Assembly: GCA_040876735.1 (NCBI GenBank)
Contig: JBBDPC010000137.1
Span: 1-64,000, forward strand
From: Natronomicrosphaera sp040876735
GTDB lineage: Bacteria > Planctomycetota > Phycisphaerae > Phycisphaerales > Phycisphaeraceae
Reading direction: 5' to 3'
Length of the DNA: 64,000 bases
The notes under the pieces are model-generated. The model did not search any database. It was not told the origin of the DNA and saw only the letters and a list, made by a program, of their open reading frames with translations. This document shows, one piece after another, positions 27,623 to 35,651 of this stretch (positions within the stretch are counted from its first letter, which is position 1; every line of letters starts with the position of its first letter). The translations under genes were made by a program, and so were the position numbers.

Positions 27623-27919
27623 ATGCCTGAAACAAAACCGATTGAACAGGTGATCCGCGAGAACCAGCCGCGGTGGATGGCCGTCGAGGAGGTGGAGGGC
27701 GTCGGCATCGCGGAGAAGGACGGCCGGCCGGCGATCAAGATCTTCGTCACCAAAATCACCCCCGCCCTGCGCAACGACCTGCCGCTGGAGCAGGACGGCT
27801 ACCCGGTGCTGGTGCATGAAGAGTCCGCCCTCGAGGCGGAGAACCCGGACGTGGACATCGAGGTACATCCCCCGGATCCCCCGGATCCCCCGGATCCCCC
27901 GGACGAAGAAGCCGCCTGA
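27623..27919 (+). CDS. Small acidic protein with proline repeat tail
   Basis: A 98-residue protein. The ATG at 27623 has AAGGAG upstream at 27611-27616. A short beta-rich body (VEEVEGVGIAEKDGRPAIKIF) matches a pattern found at the front of some secreted peptidase-like or chaperone proteins; I cannot name a family. The tail is Asp/Pro-rich: three copies of a 9-base unit CCCCCGGAT encode PDPPDPPDPP before DEEAA. Divergent from the PEP/pyruvate-binding gene and 35 bases before a helix-hairpin-helix gene. Confidence 0.6.
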   Translation: MPETKPIEQVIRENQPRWMAVEEVEGVGIAEKDGRPAIKIFVTKITPALRNDLPLEQDGYPVLVHEESALEAENPDVDIEVHPPDPPDPPDPPDEEAA

Positions 27920-27954
27920 CCTCACGCCCGCCGTCGGCATCACAAGGAGCCGCC

Positions 27955-28845
27955 ATGATCCGCAGGGCCGAACCATCTCGCCTTCACGCTCACGTCGACG
28001 AGAACGAGCCGATCGCCCGCCGGCTGGACGAAGTCGCCGACCGGCTCGAACAGCAGGAGGCCAACCCCTTCCGCATCGAAGCCTACCGCCGCGGCGCCGA
28101 GGTCGTCCGCGAACTGCATCAGCCGATCCACGACATCGTCACCCGGCACGGCCTGGCGGGCCTGAAACGCTACCGTGGCATCGGCGACTCGTTGGCGCAG
28201 GCCATCGCACAACTTGCCACGGATGACGACTGGCCGCTGCTCGAACGGTTGCGCGGCGAGGCCGAGCCCGAACGGCTGCTGATGGCCCTGCCCGGCGTCG
28301 GGCCGGAGTTGGCGCGGCGGATTCACGACCGGCTCGGGGTCGAATCGCTGGAGGAACTGGAACTGGCCGCCTGGGACGGCCGGCTGGCGCAGGTCGAAGG
28401 GATGGGGCCCCGCCGGCTGCGCGCCATCCGCGATTCGCTCGAAGCCCGCTTCGGCCGTCGACAGCGCCGGCGTCGGCCGGTCGGCGATCGTCCGGCCGTG
28501 GCCGAGTTGCTCGACGTCGACCGCGAATACCGCACGAAAGCCGAGGCCGGCCGGTTGCGCACCATCCGCCCGCGCCGCTTCAACCCCGAGGGCGACGCCT
28601 GGCTGCCGATCCTGCACACCCGCCGCGACGAGCGCCAGTACACCGCCCTTTACTCCAACACCCGCCGGGCGCATGAACTGGGCCGGGAGCGCGACTGGGT
28701 GGTGATCTACCGGGAGGATGACGCCGGCACCGGGCAGTGGACCGTCGTCACCGCCACCCGCGGCCCGCTCCAGGGTCGGCGTGTGGTGCGTGGCCGGGAG
28801 ACGGAGTGTGAAACGTATTACGCCAGCCAGACGGACGCACGCTGA
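27955..28845 (+). CDS. Helix-hairpin-helix protein related to DNA polymerase X N-terminal region
   Basis: A 296-residue protein with AAGGAG before its ATG. Residues ~20-160 follow the 8-kDa/fingers-like helix-hairpin-helix plan of polymerase X: RRLDEVADRLEQQEANPFRI, AYRRGAEVVREL, then LKRYRGIGDSLAQAIAQL and LPGVGPELARRI. The remainder (DREYRTKAEAGRLRTIRPRRF to RQYTALYSNTRRAHELGR) has no nucleotidyltransferase or PHP motif. It may bind DNA non-specifically without polymerase activity. It probably shares a transcript with the small acidic gene upstream. Confidence 0.7.
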   Translation: MIRRAEPSRLHAHVDENEPIARRLDEVADRLEQQEANPFRIEAYRRGAEVVRELHQPIHDIVTRHGLAGLKRYRGIGDSLAQAIAQLATDDDWPLLERLRGEAEPERLLMALPGVGPELARRIHDRLGVESLEELELAAWDGRLAQVEGMGPRRLRAIRDSLEARFGRRQRRRRPVGDRPAVAELLDVDREYRTKAEAGRLRTIRPRRFNPEGDAWLPILHTRRDERQYTALYSNTRRAHELGRERDWVVIYREDDAGTGQWTVVTATRGPLQGRRVVRGRETECETYYASQTDAR

Positions 28846-28867
28846 GCCTGCTGGACGGTAGGGGGGC

Positions 28868-28970
28868 GTGGGATACCCCCAAAGTGGGGTGGGCGCCAAA
28901 GCCCGCCTGCTTCTCTTGGCGGTCGAGACGCCCGCCCCACTTTGAAAAGCAAAGTACACACTGCTCAAGT
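28868..28970. repeat. Palindromic repeat family A, copy 3
   Basis: CAAAGTGGGGTGGGCGCC at the left pairs imperfectly with GACGCCCGCCCCACTTTG at the right. The family tail AAAAGCAAAGTACACACTGCT follows. It fills most of the gap between the HhH gene and the next start, and supplies a spurious upstream start for that gene. Confidence 0.85.
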
Positions 28971-29025
28971 GTCGACAGGCATTTTCTGGATCGCCGTGCA
29001 TCCGCATCCGGGGTACGCTGGCGCC

Positions 29026-29937
29026 ATGCTGCAACATGGCATTCCGGTGGTGCACGGGGTGGGCTGGCTGGACCTGTGGCTGTTCGTGGCAGGGCTGATA
29101 CTGGCTGTGCGCGTGCTGTGGATCAGGCCCTCCCGACGCAGCCTCACGACGCCCGGCCCGTGGTGCGAACGTTGCGGCTACTCGCTTCACGGCCGCCCCA
29201 ACGCCAGCTCATGCCCCGAGTGCGGCCACCCGGAGACCGCGCTGACTGTCGCGATGCGCCTTGGGCTGACTTGGCGCCTGCTGGCTGGCGCCCGCTTCGT
29301 CCGCCGTACAGCCTGGCTCGTGGCGACGCTGCTGATCGTGGGAGCGGCGACGCGTGCCATGCCCATCAAGGAAAACGCAGGCTACACCATTCATCTGGAT
29401 CGTTCGCCGCAGCGCGTCGCTCAACTCTGGAACGACGACGTCGATGTGGCCAATCAGGCTTTTATGGGTTCCAGGCCCGGGGAGCAATGGATCCTGCCGC
29501 ACTGGCGTTTCCGCCATCACCTTCCCGGCACGCTTCGTTACGAGGACATCAAACTCCGGATCAGCGACGTCCCACAAGATGCTCAGGAACTGGTGCTGAC
29601 GGTTGAAGAGGGCACGGGCCGCTATCGTTACACGACACCCGATGGCGTCGAGCATGTTGGCGACCAGTTGGACGAAGGGGCCATGCTCGCCTGGATGGAG
29701 GCGGCGGGCGCGTCGGTCGACGCGGTGTACGTTCGAGAAGAGGCGGCGCACGCCGCGATGCTCATCGACCGCCTGGCACGTGGCCTCCCACAGCCGATTT
29801 CACATCCCAACGACCCGCTGCACACCTGGCATCATGGCGGGGTTCGCTATCACATCGGCTACCGGCCGATACCCGTCATTGTCGTGATGGCGGTGTGCTG
29901 GCTGGTGCTGCTGGTCTGGGGGCTCAGGCAGGTCTGA
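29026..29937 (+). CDS. Zinc-ribbon membrane protein of unknown function
   Basis: A 303-residue protein. The ATG at 29026 is chosen because the earlier in-frame ATG at 28942 lies in repeat DNA. An N-terminal membrane helix (LDLWLFVAGLILAVRVLWI) is followed by a zinc ribbon CERCGYSLHGRPNASSCPEC, then a second helix (TAWLVATLLIVGAATRAM). A soluble domain and a last C-terminal helix (PVIVVMAVCWLVLLVWGL) follow. CxxCGYxLxG-type ribbons with adjacent membrane helices are common in Phycisphaerae. Function not assigned. Confidence 0.7.
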   Translation: MLQHGIPVVHGVGWLDLWLFVAGLILAVRVLWIRPSRRSLTTPGPWCERCGYSLHGRPNASSCPECGHPETALTVAMRLGLTWRLLAGARFVRRTAWLVATLLIVGAATRAMPIKENAGYTIHLDRSPQRVAQLWNDDVDVANQAFMGSRPGEQWILPHWRFRHHLPGTLRYEDIKLRISDVPQDAQELVLTVEEGTGRYRYTTPDGVEHVGDQLDEGAMLAWMEAAGASVDAVYVREEAAHAAMLIDRLARGLPQPISHPNDPLHTWHHGGVRYHIGYRPIPVIVVMAVCWLVLLVWGLRQV

Positions 29938-29986
29938 TCAACGGTTGAGGAGACCATCCCGGCATCGGTGCGAACGCCCGTCCAAC

Positions 29987-30026
29987 GAAAAACCGCAAGC
30001 ACCGGAGGCGTCCGGCACTTGCGGTT
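29987..30026 (-). terminator. Rho-independent terminator for tRNA-Glu
   Basis: On the minus strand a stem of AACCGCAAG/CTTGCGGTT, extended by CCGGA/TCCGG pairing around a short loop, is followed by a run of five T (29992 down to 29988). It lies ~40 bases beyond the 3' end of the tRNA-Glu gene on the same strand. Confidence 0.75.
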
Positions 30027-30064
30027 CTGTTCGTTTAAGCCGCTTGAAGAAGGCGGCTTGCAAG

Positions 30065-30139
30065 CGTCCCCTAGGGGATTCGAACCCCTGTTTCCAGGAT
30101 GAGAACCTGGCGTCCTAGGCCAGGCTAGACGAAGGGGAC
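30065..30139 (-). tRNA. tRNA-Glu (CUC)
   Basis: Read on the minus strand the gene starts GTCCCCTTCGTCTAG and ends GGGGAC plus discriminator G. The anticodon arm is CCAGG-TTCTCAT-CCTGG, giving anticodon CTC, so it reads GAG. The T arm is CAGGGGTTCGAATCCCCTA. The acceptor pairs fully, and the sequence closely resembles bacterial tRNA-Glu. CCA is not encoded. Confidence 0.95.
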
Positions 30140-30290
30140 CGTAAGACGAAACAGCCTAAGAAGGCAGGCGGAATTCGTCAAGTCCATTCGCGTAAGATGC
30201 ATGCACGCCGGGGCGTTGGCCAAGCCGGGGGGGAGGCACTACAATTTCCCTTTTCCATGATTGATCGCGATTTGCGAAGGAGCGAATACG

Positions 30291-30692
30291 GTGCCTGAGA
30301 GCTTCCACTGCACGCTGGTGACGCCCGAGGAACAGGTTTTTGACGAGCCGGTGGCTCACGTGACCGTGCCGGCGTGGGACGGCGAGGTGGGGCTGTTGTG
30401 GCATCGTGCTCCGATGCTGGTGAAGCTGGGCTACGGGCCGCTGCGGCTGGACCTGGCGGGGGGGCAGTCGCGGACGTACTTCGTCGGCGGCGGGTTTGCG
30501 CAGATGAAAGATGATCGGCTGACGCTGTTGACCGACGAAGCGACGCCGGCGGATCAGATCGATCTGAAAGAGGCGCAGGCGGCGTTGAACGAGGCGTTGG
30601 CGCTGCGGGCGATCGGGGCGGAGTCGGCTTCCAAGCGGGATCGTGACCTGGCGCGGGCGCGGGGGATGATTGCGGTGGCACAGGCCAAGTGA
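30291..30692 (+). CDS. atpC: F1F0 ATP synthase epsilon subunit
   Basis: A 133-residue protein from GTG at 30291, preceded by AAGGAG (30277-30282) at 8 bases. The beta-sandwich N-terminal domain is clear: FHCTLVTPEEQVFDEPVAHV then VPAWDGEVGLLWHRAPMLVKLGYGPLRL. The C-terminal helical hairpin (IDLKEAQAALNEAL, KRDRDLARARGMIAVAQ) is present. Epsilon couples rotation of F1 to F0 and inhibits ATPase activity. No other atp gene lies nearby: upstream is a tRNA on the other strand and downstream is mrdA. It is therefore detached from the usual atpD-atpC order, or a second copy. A TTG at 30261 is an alternative start. Confidence 0.88.
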   Translation: MPESFHCTLVTPEEQVFDEPVAHVTVPAWDGEVGLLWHRAPMLVKLGYGPLRLDLAGGQSRTYFVGGGFAQMKDDRLTLLTDEATPADQIDLKEAQAALNEALALRAIGAESASKRDRDLARARGMIAVAQAK

Positions 30693-30919
30693 CGCGTGTG
30701 AGGACGGTTCAGGGGGCGGGCCGGTGGTGCGATGCGTTCCACGCCGGCGTGGAGGCGGTGAATGTGAGGGGCCGGCTGGCGCGTGCTGGCCGGCCTTGTG
30801 CATTGGTGGCGAGGTCCGATCATGCGGCGGGGTGATGGTTTGACCGCAGGGCGGCCGATAATGTGCAAGTCGGGCATTGCACGGACGAGAGAATTCCCGC
30901 CATCAGGGACGGACGGCCC

Positions 30920-33163
30920 ATGCGACGTCATCTTCGCAAGCTCATTCCGAGCATGTTTCACCGCCGGCTGCTGCTGCTGACCGCAGGGGCGGTGGGGCTG
31001 GTGGCGTTGTTGGCGGCGCAGACGGCGCGGCTGACGCTGGGCGAGGGGCACCGGCGGGCGAGCGAGGCGGTGCAGTCGGCGTTGGAGCAGACGCAGTTCG
31101 TGCCCACGATTCGCGGCCGGGTGCTGGACCGATACGGGCGGGTGCTGGCGGATGACGAGTCGGCGTTCGATGTGGCGGTGAGTTACTCGGTGATCGTGGG
31201 CGACTGGGCCTATCACGAGGGGCTGCGGGCTGCGCGGCAGGCGAGCGGCGGGGCGTGGTCCGAACTGGGGCCGGCGGAGCGTGAGGCGCTGGCCCGCGAA
31301 CACCAGCAGCGGTTTGATGAGCAGGTGGACGCGCTGTGGCAGACGCTGGCGGGCGTGGCGGGGGTGGATCGGGATGAGCTGGAGCAGCGGAAGGACGAGA
31401 TTCGCCAGGCGGTGCAGCGGGAGGCGAGCTACCTGTGGGCGCGGTGGCATGAGCAGAAGCTGGCGGAGCTTGGCGAGTCGGTGCCGTTCAGCGAGGCGGT
31501 GCAGCCGATCCAGGCCCAGCGGCAGGCGCACGCGGTGCTGTTCGACGTGCCCGCCGAGGTGCGCAGCGTGGTGGAGGGGTTCGTCGCCGAGGCGGGGCAG
31601 GATGAGGCGTTGAAGGTGTGGAGTCAGGTGGAGGTGCGTCGGCCGAAGCATCGGCGGTATCCGCTGGAACAGATCACGCTGACGTTCGACCGGTCGACAC
31701 TGCCGCTGGACTTGCGTGAAGAGGCCGTGACGGAGATGACGATCGAAGGCGTGGGCGTGCACATCATCGGCGCGATGCGGCCGGCGTGGCGGGAGGAGTT
31801 CGACCGCCGGCCGGTGTGGCTGACGGACGAGCAGGGCAGACGGCAGATCGACCTGGCGGGCTACATGGAAGGCGACCAGGTCGGGGCGTTCGGCATCGAG
31901 CGGTCGATGGAAGACGTGTTGCGCGGTCAGCGCGGGCGGGTGACGCGCCGGCGGGACACGGGCGCCGAGCGGCGACGCGAGCCCGAGCCGGGGCGGGATG
32001 TGCGGCTGACGATGGACGTGCAGTTGCAGGCCCGCATCCAGGGGCTGCTCTCGCCCGCGTACGGCCTGCTTCGCGTGCAGTCGTGGCATGGCAACCGTGA
32101 CGACGCCGAGCCCGGCACACCGCGGCTGGGCGACCCGCTGAACGCGACGGCCGTGGTGCTGGAAGTGCATTCGGGCGAGGTGGTGGCGGCGGTGGGCACG
32201 CCCGGCTACACACGCGACGAGCTGGAGGAAGACTCGCAAAGCGTCTGGGGCGATCGTATGGAGTATCGCTACCTCAACCGGCCGGTGGCGCGGGCTTACC
32301 CGCCGGGCTCGACGCTCAAGCCCATGGTGCTCGCCGCCGCGTATGCCGAGCGGAAGGTGAGCCCGAACGAAACGATCAACTGCATCGGCCACTACTACCC
32401 GGACCGGCCCAACTCCTTCCGCTGCTGGATTCACGCCTACGGCCGGGGGCATGGGCCTATGGACGGCGCCCAGGCCATGCAGGAAAGCTGCAACATCTAC
32501 TTCTACTCCCTCGGCGACCGGCTGGGCCCGCGCGGCATGGCCGAATGGCTCCCACGCTTCGGCCTCGGCGAAGTCACCGGCAGCGGCATTCGCGAGGAAC
32601 GGCCCGGCCACGTGCCCACCGCCGACGACATGCGCTATGCCGACCACATCTTCCTCGGCATCGGTCAAGGGCCCGTCGCCTGGACCGTCCTCCAGGCCGC
32701 CGCCGCCTACGGCACGCTGGCCCGGGATGGCCTGCACATCACCCCCACCTTCATCGCCGACCCCGCTGACGCACGCGGTTCGCGACAGGCCACCAGCCTC
32801 GGCCTCGACCGCCCCCACCTGCGCTCGATCCTCGACGGCCTCGACCGCGCAGCCAACGAACCACGCGGCACCGCCTACCGATTGCCCGGCAACGAACGCA
32901 TCTTCAACGTGCCCGGCGTCCGCGTGCTCGCCAAGTCCGGCACCGCCCAGACCACGCCCACCCGCCTCGAATCGCCCGACGGCGACGTCACCTTCCGCCG
33001 AGGCGACCATGCCTGGGCCGTCGCGCTCGTGCAGCCCGAAGGTGAACCGCGGCCGACCCACGTGGTGGCCGTCGTCGTCGAACACGGTGGCAGCGGCGGT
33101 CGCGTCGCGGGCCCGGTGGCCAACCAGATCATTCACGCGATGAAGACGGAGGGGTACTTCTAA
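30920..33163 (+). CDS. mrdA: Penicillin-binding protein 2 (elongasome transpeptidase)
   Basis: A 747-residue protein with one N-terminal membrane helix (RLLLLTAGAVGLVALLAA). A pedestal region begins with IRGRVLDRYGRVLA. The transpeptidase motifs are intact: SxxK in PPGSTLKPM (Ser464, Lys467), SxN in ESCNIYFYS (Ser523), and KSGTAQ (Lys672). It cross-links peptidoglycan during lateral growth, with RodA as glycosyltransferase partner, and rodA starts 57 bases downstream. It is ~110 residues longer than E. coli PBP2, mainly in the pedestal region. Third-position use changes from G-ending in the first two-thirds to C-ending after about 32330. Confidence 0.93.
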   Translation: MRRHLRKLIPSMFHRRLLLLTAGAVGLVALLAAQTARLTLGEGHRRASEAVQSALEQTQFVPTIRGRVLDRYGRVLADDESAFDVAVSYSVIVGDWAYHEGLRAARQASGGAWSELGPAEREALAREHQQRFDEQVDALWQTLAGVAGVDRDELEQRKDEIRQAVQREASYLWARWHEQKLAELGESVPFSEAVQPIQAQRQAHAVLFDVPAEVRSVVEGFVAEAGQDEALKVWSQVEVRRPKHRRYPLEQITLTFDRSTLPLDLREEAVTEMTIEGVGVHIIGAMRPAWREEFDRRPVWLTDEQGRRQIDLAGYMEGDQVGAFGIERSMEDVLRGQRGRVTRRRDTGAERRREPEPGRDVRLTMDVQLQARIQGLLSPAYGLLRVQSWHGNRDDAEPGTPRLGDPLNATAVVLEVHSGEVVAAVGTPGYTRDELEEDSQSVWGDRMEYRYLNRPVARAYPPGSTLKPMVLAAAYAERKVSPNETINCIGHYYPDRPNSFRCWIHAYGRGHGPMDGAQAMQESCNIYFYSLGDRLGPRGMAEWLPRFGLGEVTGSGIREERPGHVPTADDMRYADHIFLGIGQGPVAWTVLQAAAAYGTLARDGLHITPTFIADPADARGSRQATSLGLDRPHLRSILDGLDRAANEPRGTAYRLPGNERIFNVPGVRVLAKSGTAQTTPTRLESPDGDVTFRRGDHAWAVALVQPEGEPRPTHVVAVVVEHGGSGGRVAGPVANQIIHAMKTEGYF

Positions 33164-33219
33164 CACGTTCGCAGCCACCCCCGGCCCGACGGCTGACCAC
33201 GTATCGCAATCGCCGCCTT

Positions 33220-34419
33220 ATGCAATCGATCACCCGCCAACTTCGCCTGCTGCTTCGTCCGCACCCGGGATGGTACGGGCTTGTGGCGGCGGTGGGCTTG
33301 ACCGTCATGGGGGTCATGGCCATCGACACCGTGCAGCCGCACTATGCGGTGTCGCAGGGGCAGCGATGGCTGCCCATCGCGCTGCTGACGATGATCGTGT
33401 GCCTGTTTCCCCGGCCTCGCCTGATCGGCGAAGCGTCATATGTCCTGGCAGGCGTCGCTATCGTCCTGATGCTGGTGCTCATCGTGCCGGGCCTGCCGCG
33501 GTCGGTGGTGCCGGTGATCAACGGCGCGCGGCGGTGGATCGACTTGCAGTTCATGCTCGTGCAGCCGTCGGAGGTGGCGAAGATCGCGTTTGTGCTGGCG
33601 CTGGCGTGGTACCTGCGTTATCGCAGCAGTTACAGGACGTTTCTCGGGCTGCTCGTGCCCTTCGTCTTGCTGATGGTGCCCATGGGCTTGCTGCTCAAGC
33701 AGCCGGACCTGGGCACGGCCCTGGTGTTCGTGCCCACGTTGTGCGTGATGCTCGTCGCCGCCGGCGCGAAGCTGCGCCATCTTTCGGCGCTGATGTCGAT
33801 CGGGGCGCTGCTGGTGGCGGTGAACGTGGCGATCGTGGCGTTTGACGCGCCGCAGTCGATGCGACTGCTCAAGCCCCACCAGGAAGCCCGCATCGCCGCG
33901 ATGCTCTGGCCTGAACGCCACCGTGACCGCGAGGGGTATCAGCAGCACGTGGCGATGACCATCGCCGGCGCCGGCGGGGTGACGGGCGTGGGCGCGGCAC
34001 AAACGACGACGCTGTTGAAGTTCAACCATCTGCCGGAGAACCACAACGACATGATCTTTGCCGTCATCGTCAACCGCTGGGGTCTGCTCGGCGGTGTGGC
34101 GATGATGGGGCTGTACGTCGTGCTGCTCAGTTCGTTTTTTCTGGTGGCGGCACGGTCGAAAGACCCGTTCGCCCGGCTGGTCTGCGTGGGCTTCGGCGGG
34201 CTGATCTTCTCGCAGGCGGCGATCAACGTGGCGGTGACGGTGGGGCTGGCGCCGATCACCGGCATCACGTTGCCGTTCGTGTCGTACGGCGGGTCGAGCC
34301 TGGTGGCCGCGTTCGTGATGGTGGGCCTGGTCCTGAACTTCGCCTCACGCCGACCGGCGATCATGGCCCGCCCCAGCTTCGAATTCGACGGTCACGGGGC
34401 GGTGACTTCGGGGGGGTGA
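33220..34419 (+). CDS. rodA: Rod-shape determining SEDS glycosyltransferase RodA
   Basis: A 399-residue membrane protein with about ten helices. SEDS motifs are present: VINGARRWIDL and VQPSEVAKI near residues 105-130, LLKQPDLGTALVF, and NHLPENHNDMIFAV-NRWGLLGG. The C-terminal signature GLAPITGITLPFVSYGGSSL is that of FtsW/RodA/SpoVE. The catalytic Asp of SEDS polymerases corresponds to the one in KQPDLGTA. It polymerises lipid II into glycan strands with PBP2, whose gene is just upstream. The mrdA-rodA order supports RodA over FtsW. Confidence 0.93.
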   Translation: MQSITRQLRLLLRPHPGWYGLVAAVGLTVMGVMAIDTVQPHYAVSQGQRWLPIALLTMIVCLFPRPRLIGEASYVLAGVAIVLMLVLIVPGLPRSVVPVINGARRWIDLQFMLVQPSEVAKIAFVLALAWYLRYRSSYRTFLGLLVPFVLLMVPMGLLLKQPDLGTALVFVPTLCVMLVAAGAKLRHLSALMSIGALLVAVNVAIVAFDAPQSMRLLKPHQEARIAAMLWPERHRDREGYQQHVAMTIAGAGGVTGVGAAQTTTLLKFNHLPENHNDMIFAVIVNRWGLLGGVAMMGLYVVLLSSFFLVAARSKDPFARLVCVGFGGLIFSQAAINVAVTVGLAPITGITLPFVSYGGSSLVAAFVMVGLVLNFASRRPAIMARPSFEFDGHGAVTSGG

Positions 34420-34421
34420 GC

Positions 34422-34525
34422 GTTTCTGGTTTCTGGTTTCCAGACCAGGGGCCTGAGGCGCACCGCAGCGCCATTTGGTACACAGATTAAAAACTGGAAA
34501 CTCGAAACCAGAAACTGGAAACTGA
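34422..34525. repeat. AT-rich palindrome between convergent genes, family B variant
   Basis: GTTTCTGGTTTCTGGTTTCC at the left pairs with GGAAACTCGAAACCAGAAAC at the right, around a ~50-base core holding GGGGCCTGAGGCGCACC. It fills the whole gap between rodA and the convergent TPR lipoprotein gene and could be a bidirectional terminator. Confidence 0.75.
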
Positions 34526-34526
34526 C

Positions 34527-35513
34527 TCAATACCTCCCGAACCGTGCCAGCAGGTCGCTGATGCGCGGCTGGTCGGGACGCAGCCGCAGGCTCTGACGCC
34601 AGGCTTCCACCGCCCGTTCACGTAGATCTTCGTCGCCGCGCTCTTCCTGAAGGTAAAGCGTCATCAGGCAGACGCCCACGCCGTTCAGCGCGGCGGTGTC
34701 GCTTTCGTCCAACTCGCTGGCACGTTCGTAATGCGTCAACGCCGTCTCAAACTCACGCATGCGGAACTGCGCCAGCCCCATCCGCTCGTGCCCGGTCCCC
34801 GAGTCGGGATTGTCGCGGAGCAGGGCTTGCAGCACGTTGACCGCCTGCTGATGGTTGCCAAGCTGAATGTGAGCGTCGGCCAGGCCCAGCAGCACCGGCT
34901 GTTCTCGCTCGCCCAGCTCCACGGCATGGCGGTAGGCGTCCAACGCCCGGTCGTACCGCCGGGTCAGGCTGTACGCAGCGCCGAGGTTCGACCACGCAGC
35001 CTGGCTTTCCGGGTCCAGGCGCACCGCCTGCCGGGCATACGGCACCGCTTCGCCGGCGCGGCCGAGCTGGAGATATGCCGCCGCCAGGTCGCGGTTGGCC
35101 TCCATGCTCTCCGGATTCAACGCCAACGCCCGCAGATAGGTGCGGATGGCGTCTTCCACCCGGCCGCGCAATTGGCGCACCAGGCCCAGGTAATAGTGAG
35201 CTTCATAATTGTCCGGCTCGACCTCCGTCGCACGCTCGTAGGCGGGCTCGGCCAGTTCGTAGTTGCCCCGGTCAAGGTAGATGTCGCCCATGCCCATGTG
35301 CGCTTCGGTCAGGCGCGGATTCTCCTCCAGCGCCATCCCGAACGCCGCCAGGGCCGAGTCGGAGAGGTCCCGCGTGAGAAACTCCTCCGCGTCGATCAGC
35401 AACGCGTCGGCACGCCGTTGCCGCTCGGCCTCACGCTGGGCCGCCGTTTCGCAGCCGGTCAACGACATCGCCAGCAGGACAGTCAATGCAATGGTCGCAA
35501 GTTCGCGCATCAT
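34527..35513 (-). CDS. TPR lipoprotein
   Basis: A 328-residue protein. Signal peptide ATIALTVLLAMSLTGC ends in a good lipobox LTGC, so it should be lipid-anchored in the periplasm. From residue ~30 on there are about eight TPR units, such as HMGMGDIYLDRGNYELAEPA, AHYYLGLVRQLRGRVEDAIR and AAAYLQLGRAGEAVPYARQA. The layout resembles PilW/PilF or NlpI lipoproteins. No pilus gene is adjacent, so the partner is unknown. Confidence 0.82.
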   Translation of the reverse strand: MMRELATIALTVLLAMSLTGCETAAQREAERQRRADALLIDAEEFLTRDLSDSALAAFGMALEENPRLTEAHMGMGDIYLDRGNYELAEPAYERATEVEPDNYEAHYYLGLVRQLRGRVEDAIRTYLRALALNPESMEANRDLAAAYLQLGRAGEAVPYARQAVRLDPESQAAWSNLGAAYSLTRRYDRALDAYRHAVELGEREQPVLLGLADAHIQLGNHQQAVNVLQALLRDNPDSGTGHERMGLAQFRMREFETALTHYERASELDESDTAALNGVGVCLMTLYLQEERGDEDLRERAVEAWRQSLRLRPDQPRISDLLARFGRY

Positions 35514-35651
35514 GATCCCTTTCCCCGGTGAAGCTAGAGCGTTGCCCGCCCCGGGTCAACTACCAGCCGAATCCACCGGGCTCGGCACGCCGTTCCCTCG
35601 CATCGTACAATCATCGGCAGATTCCCGTAGCCTTCCTGCAGCGAACGACGC

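Noticed and set aside
28942..29025. Longer N-terminus for the zinc-ribbon membrane protein
   Set aside because: The extra codons come from family A repeat DNA and give no sensible protein sequence.
30554..33178. An 874-codon open frame on the minus strand
   Set aside because: It is antisense to mrdA, whose catalytic motifs are intact.
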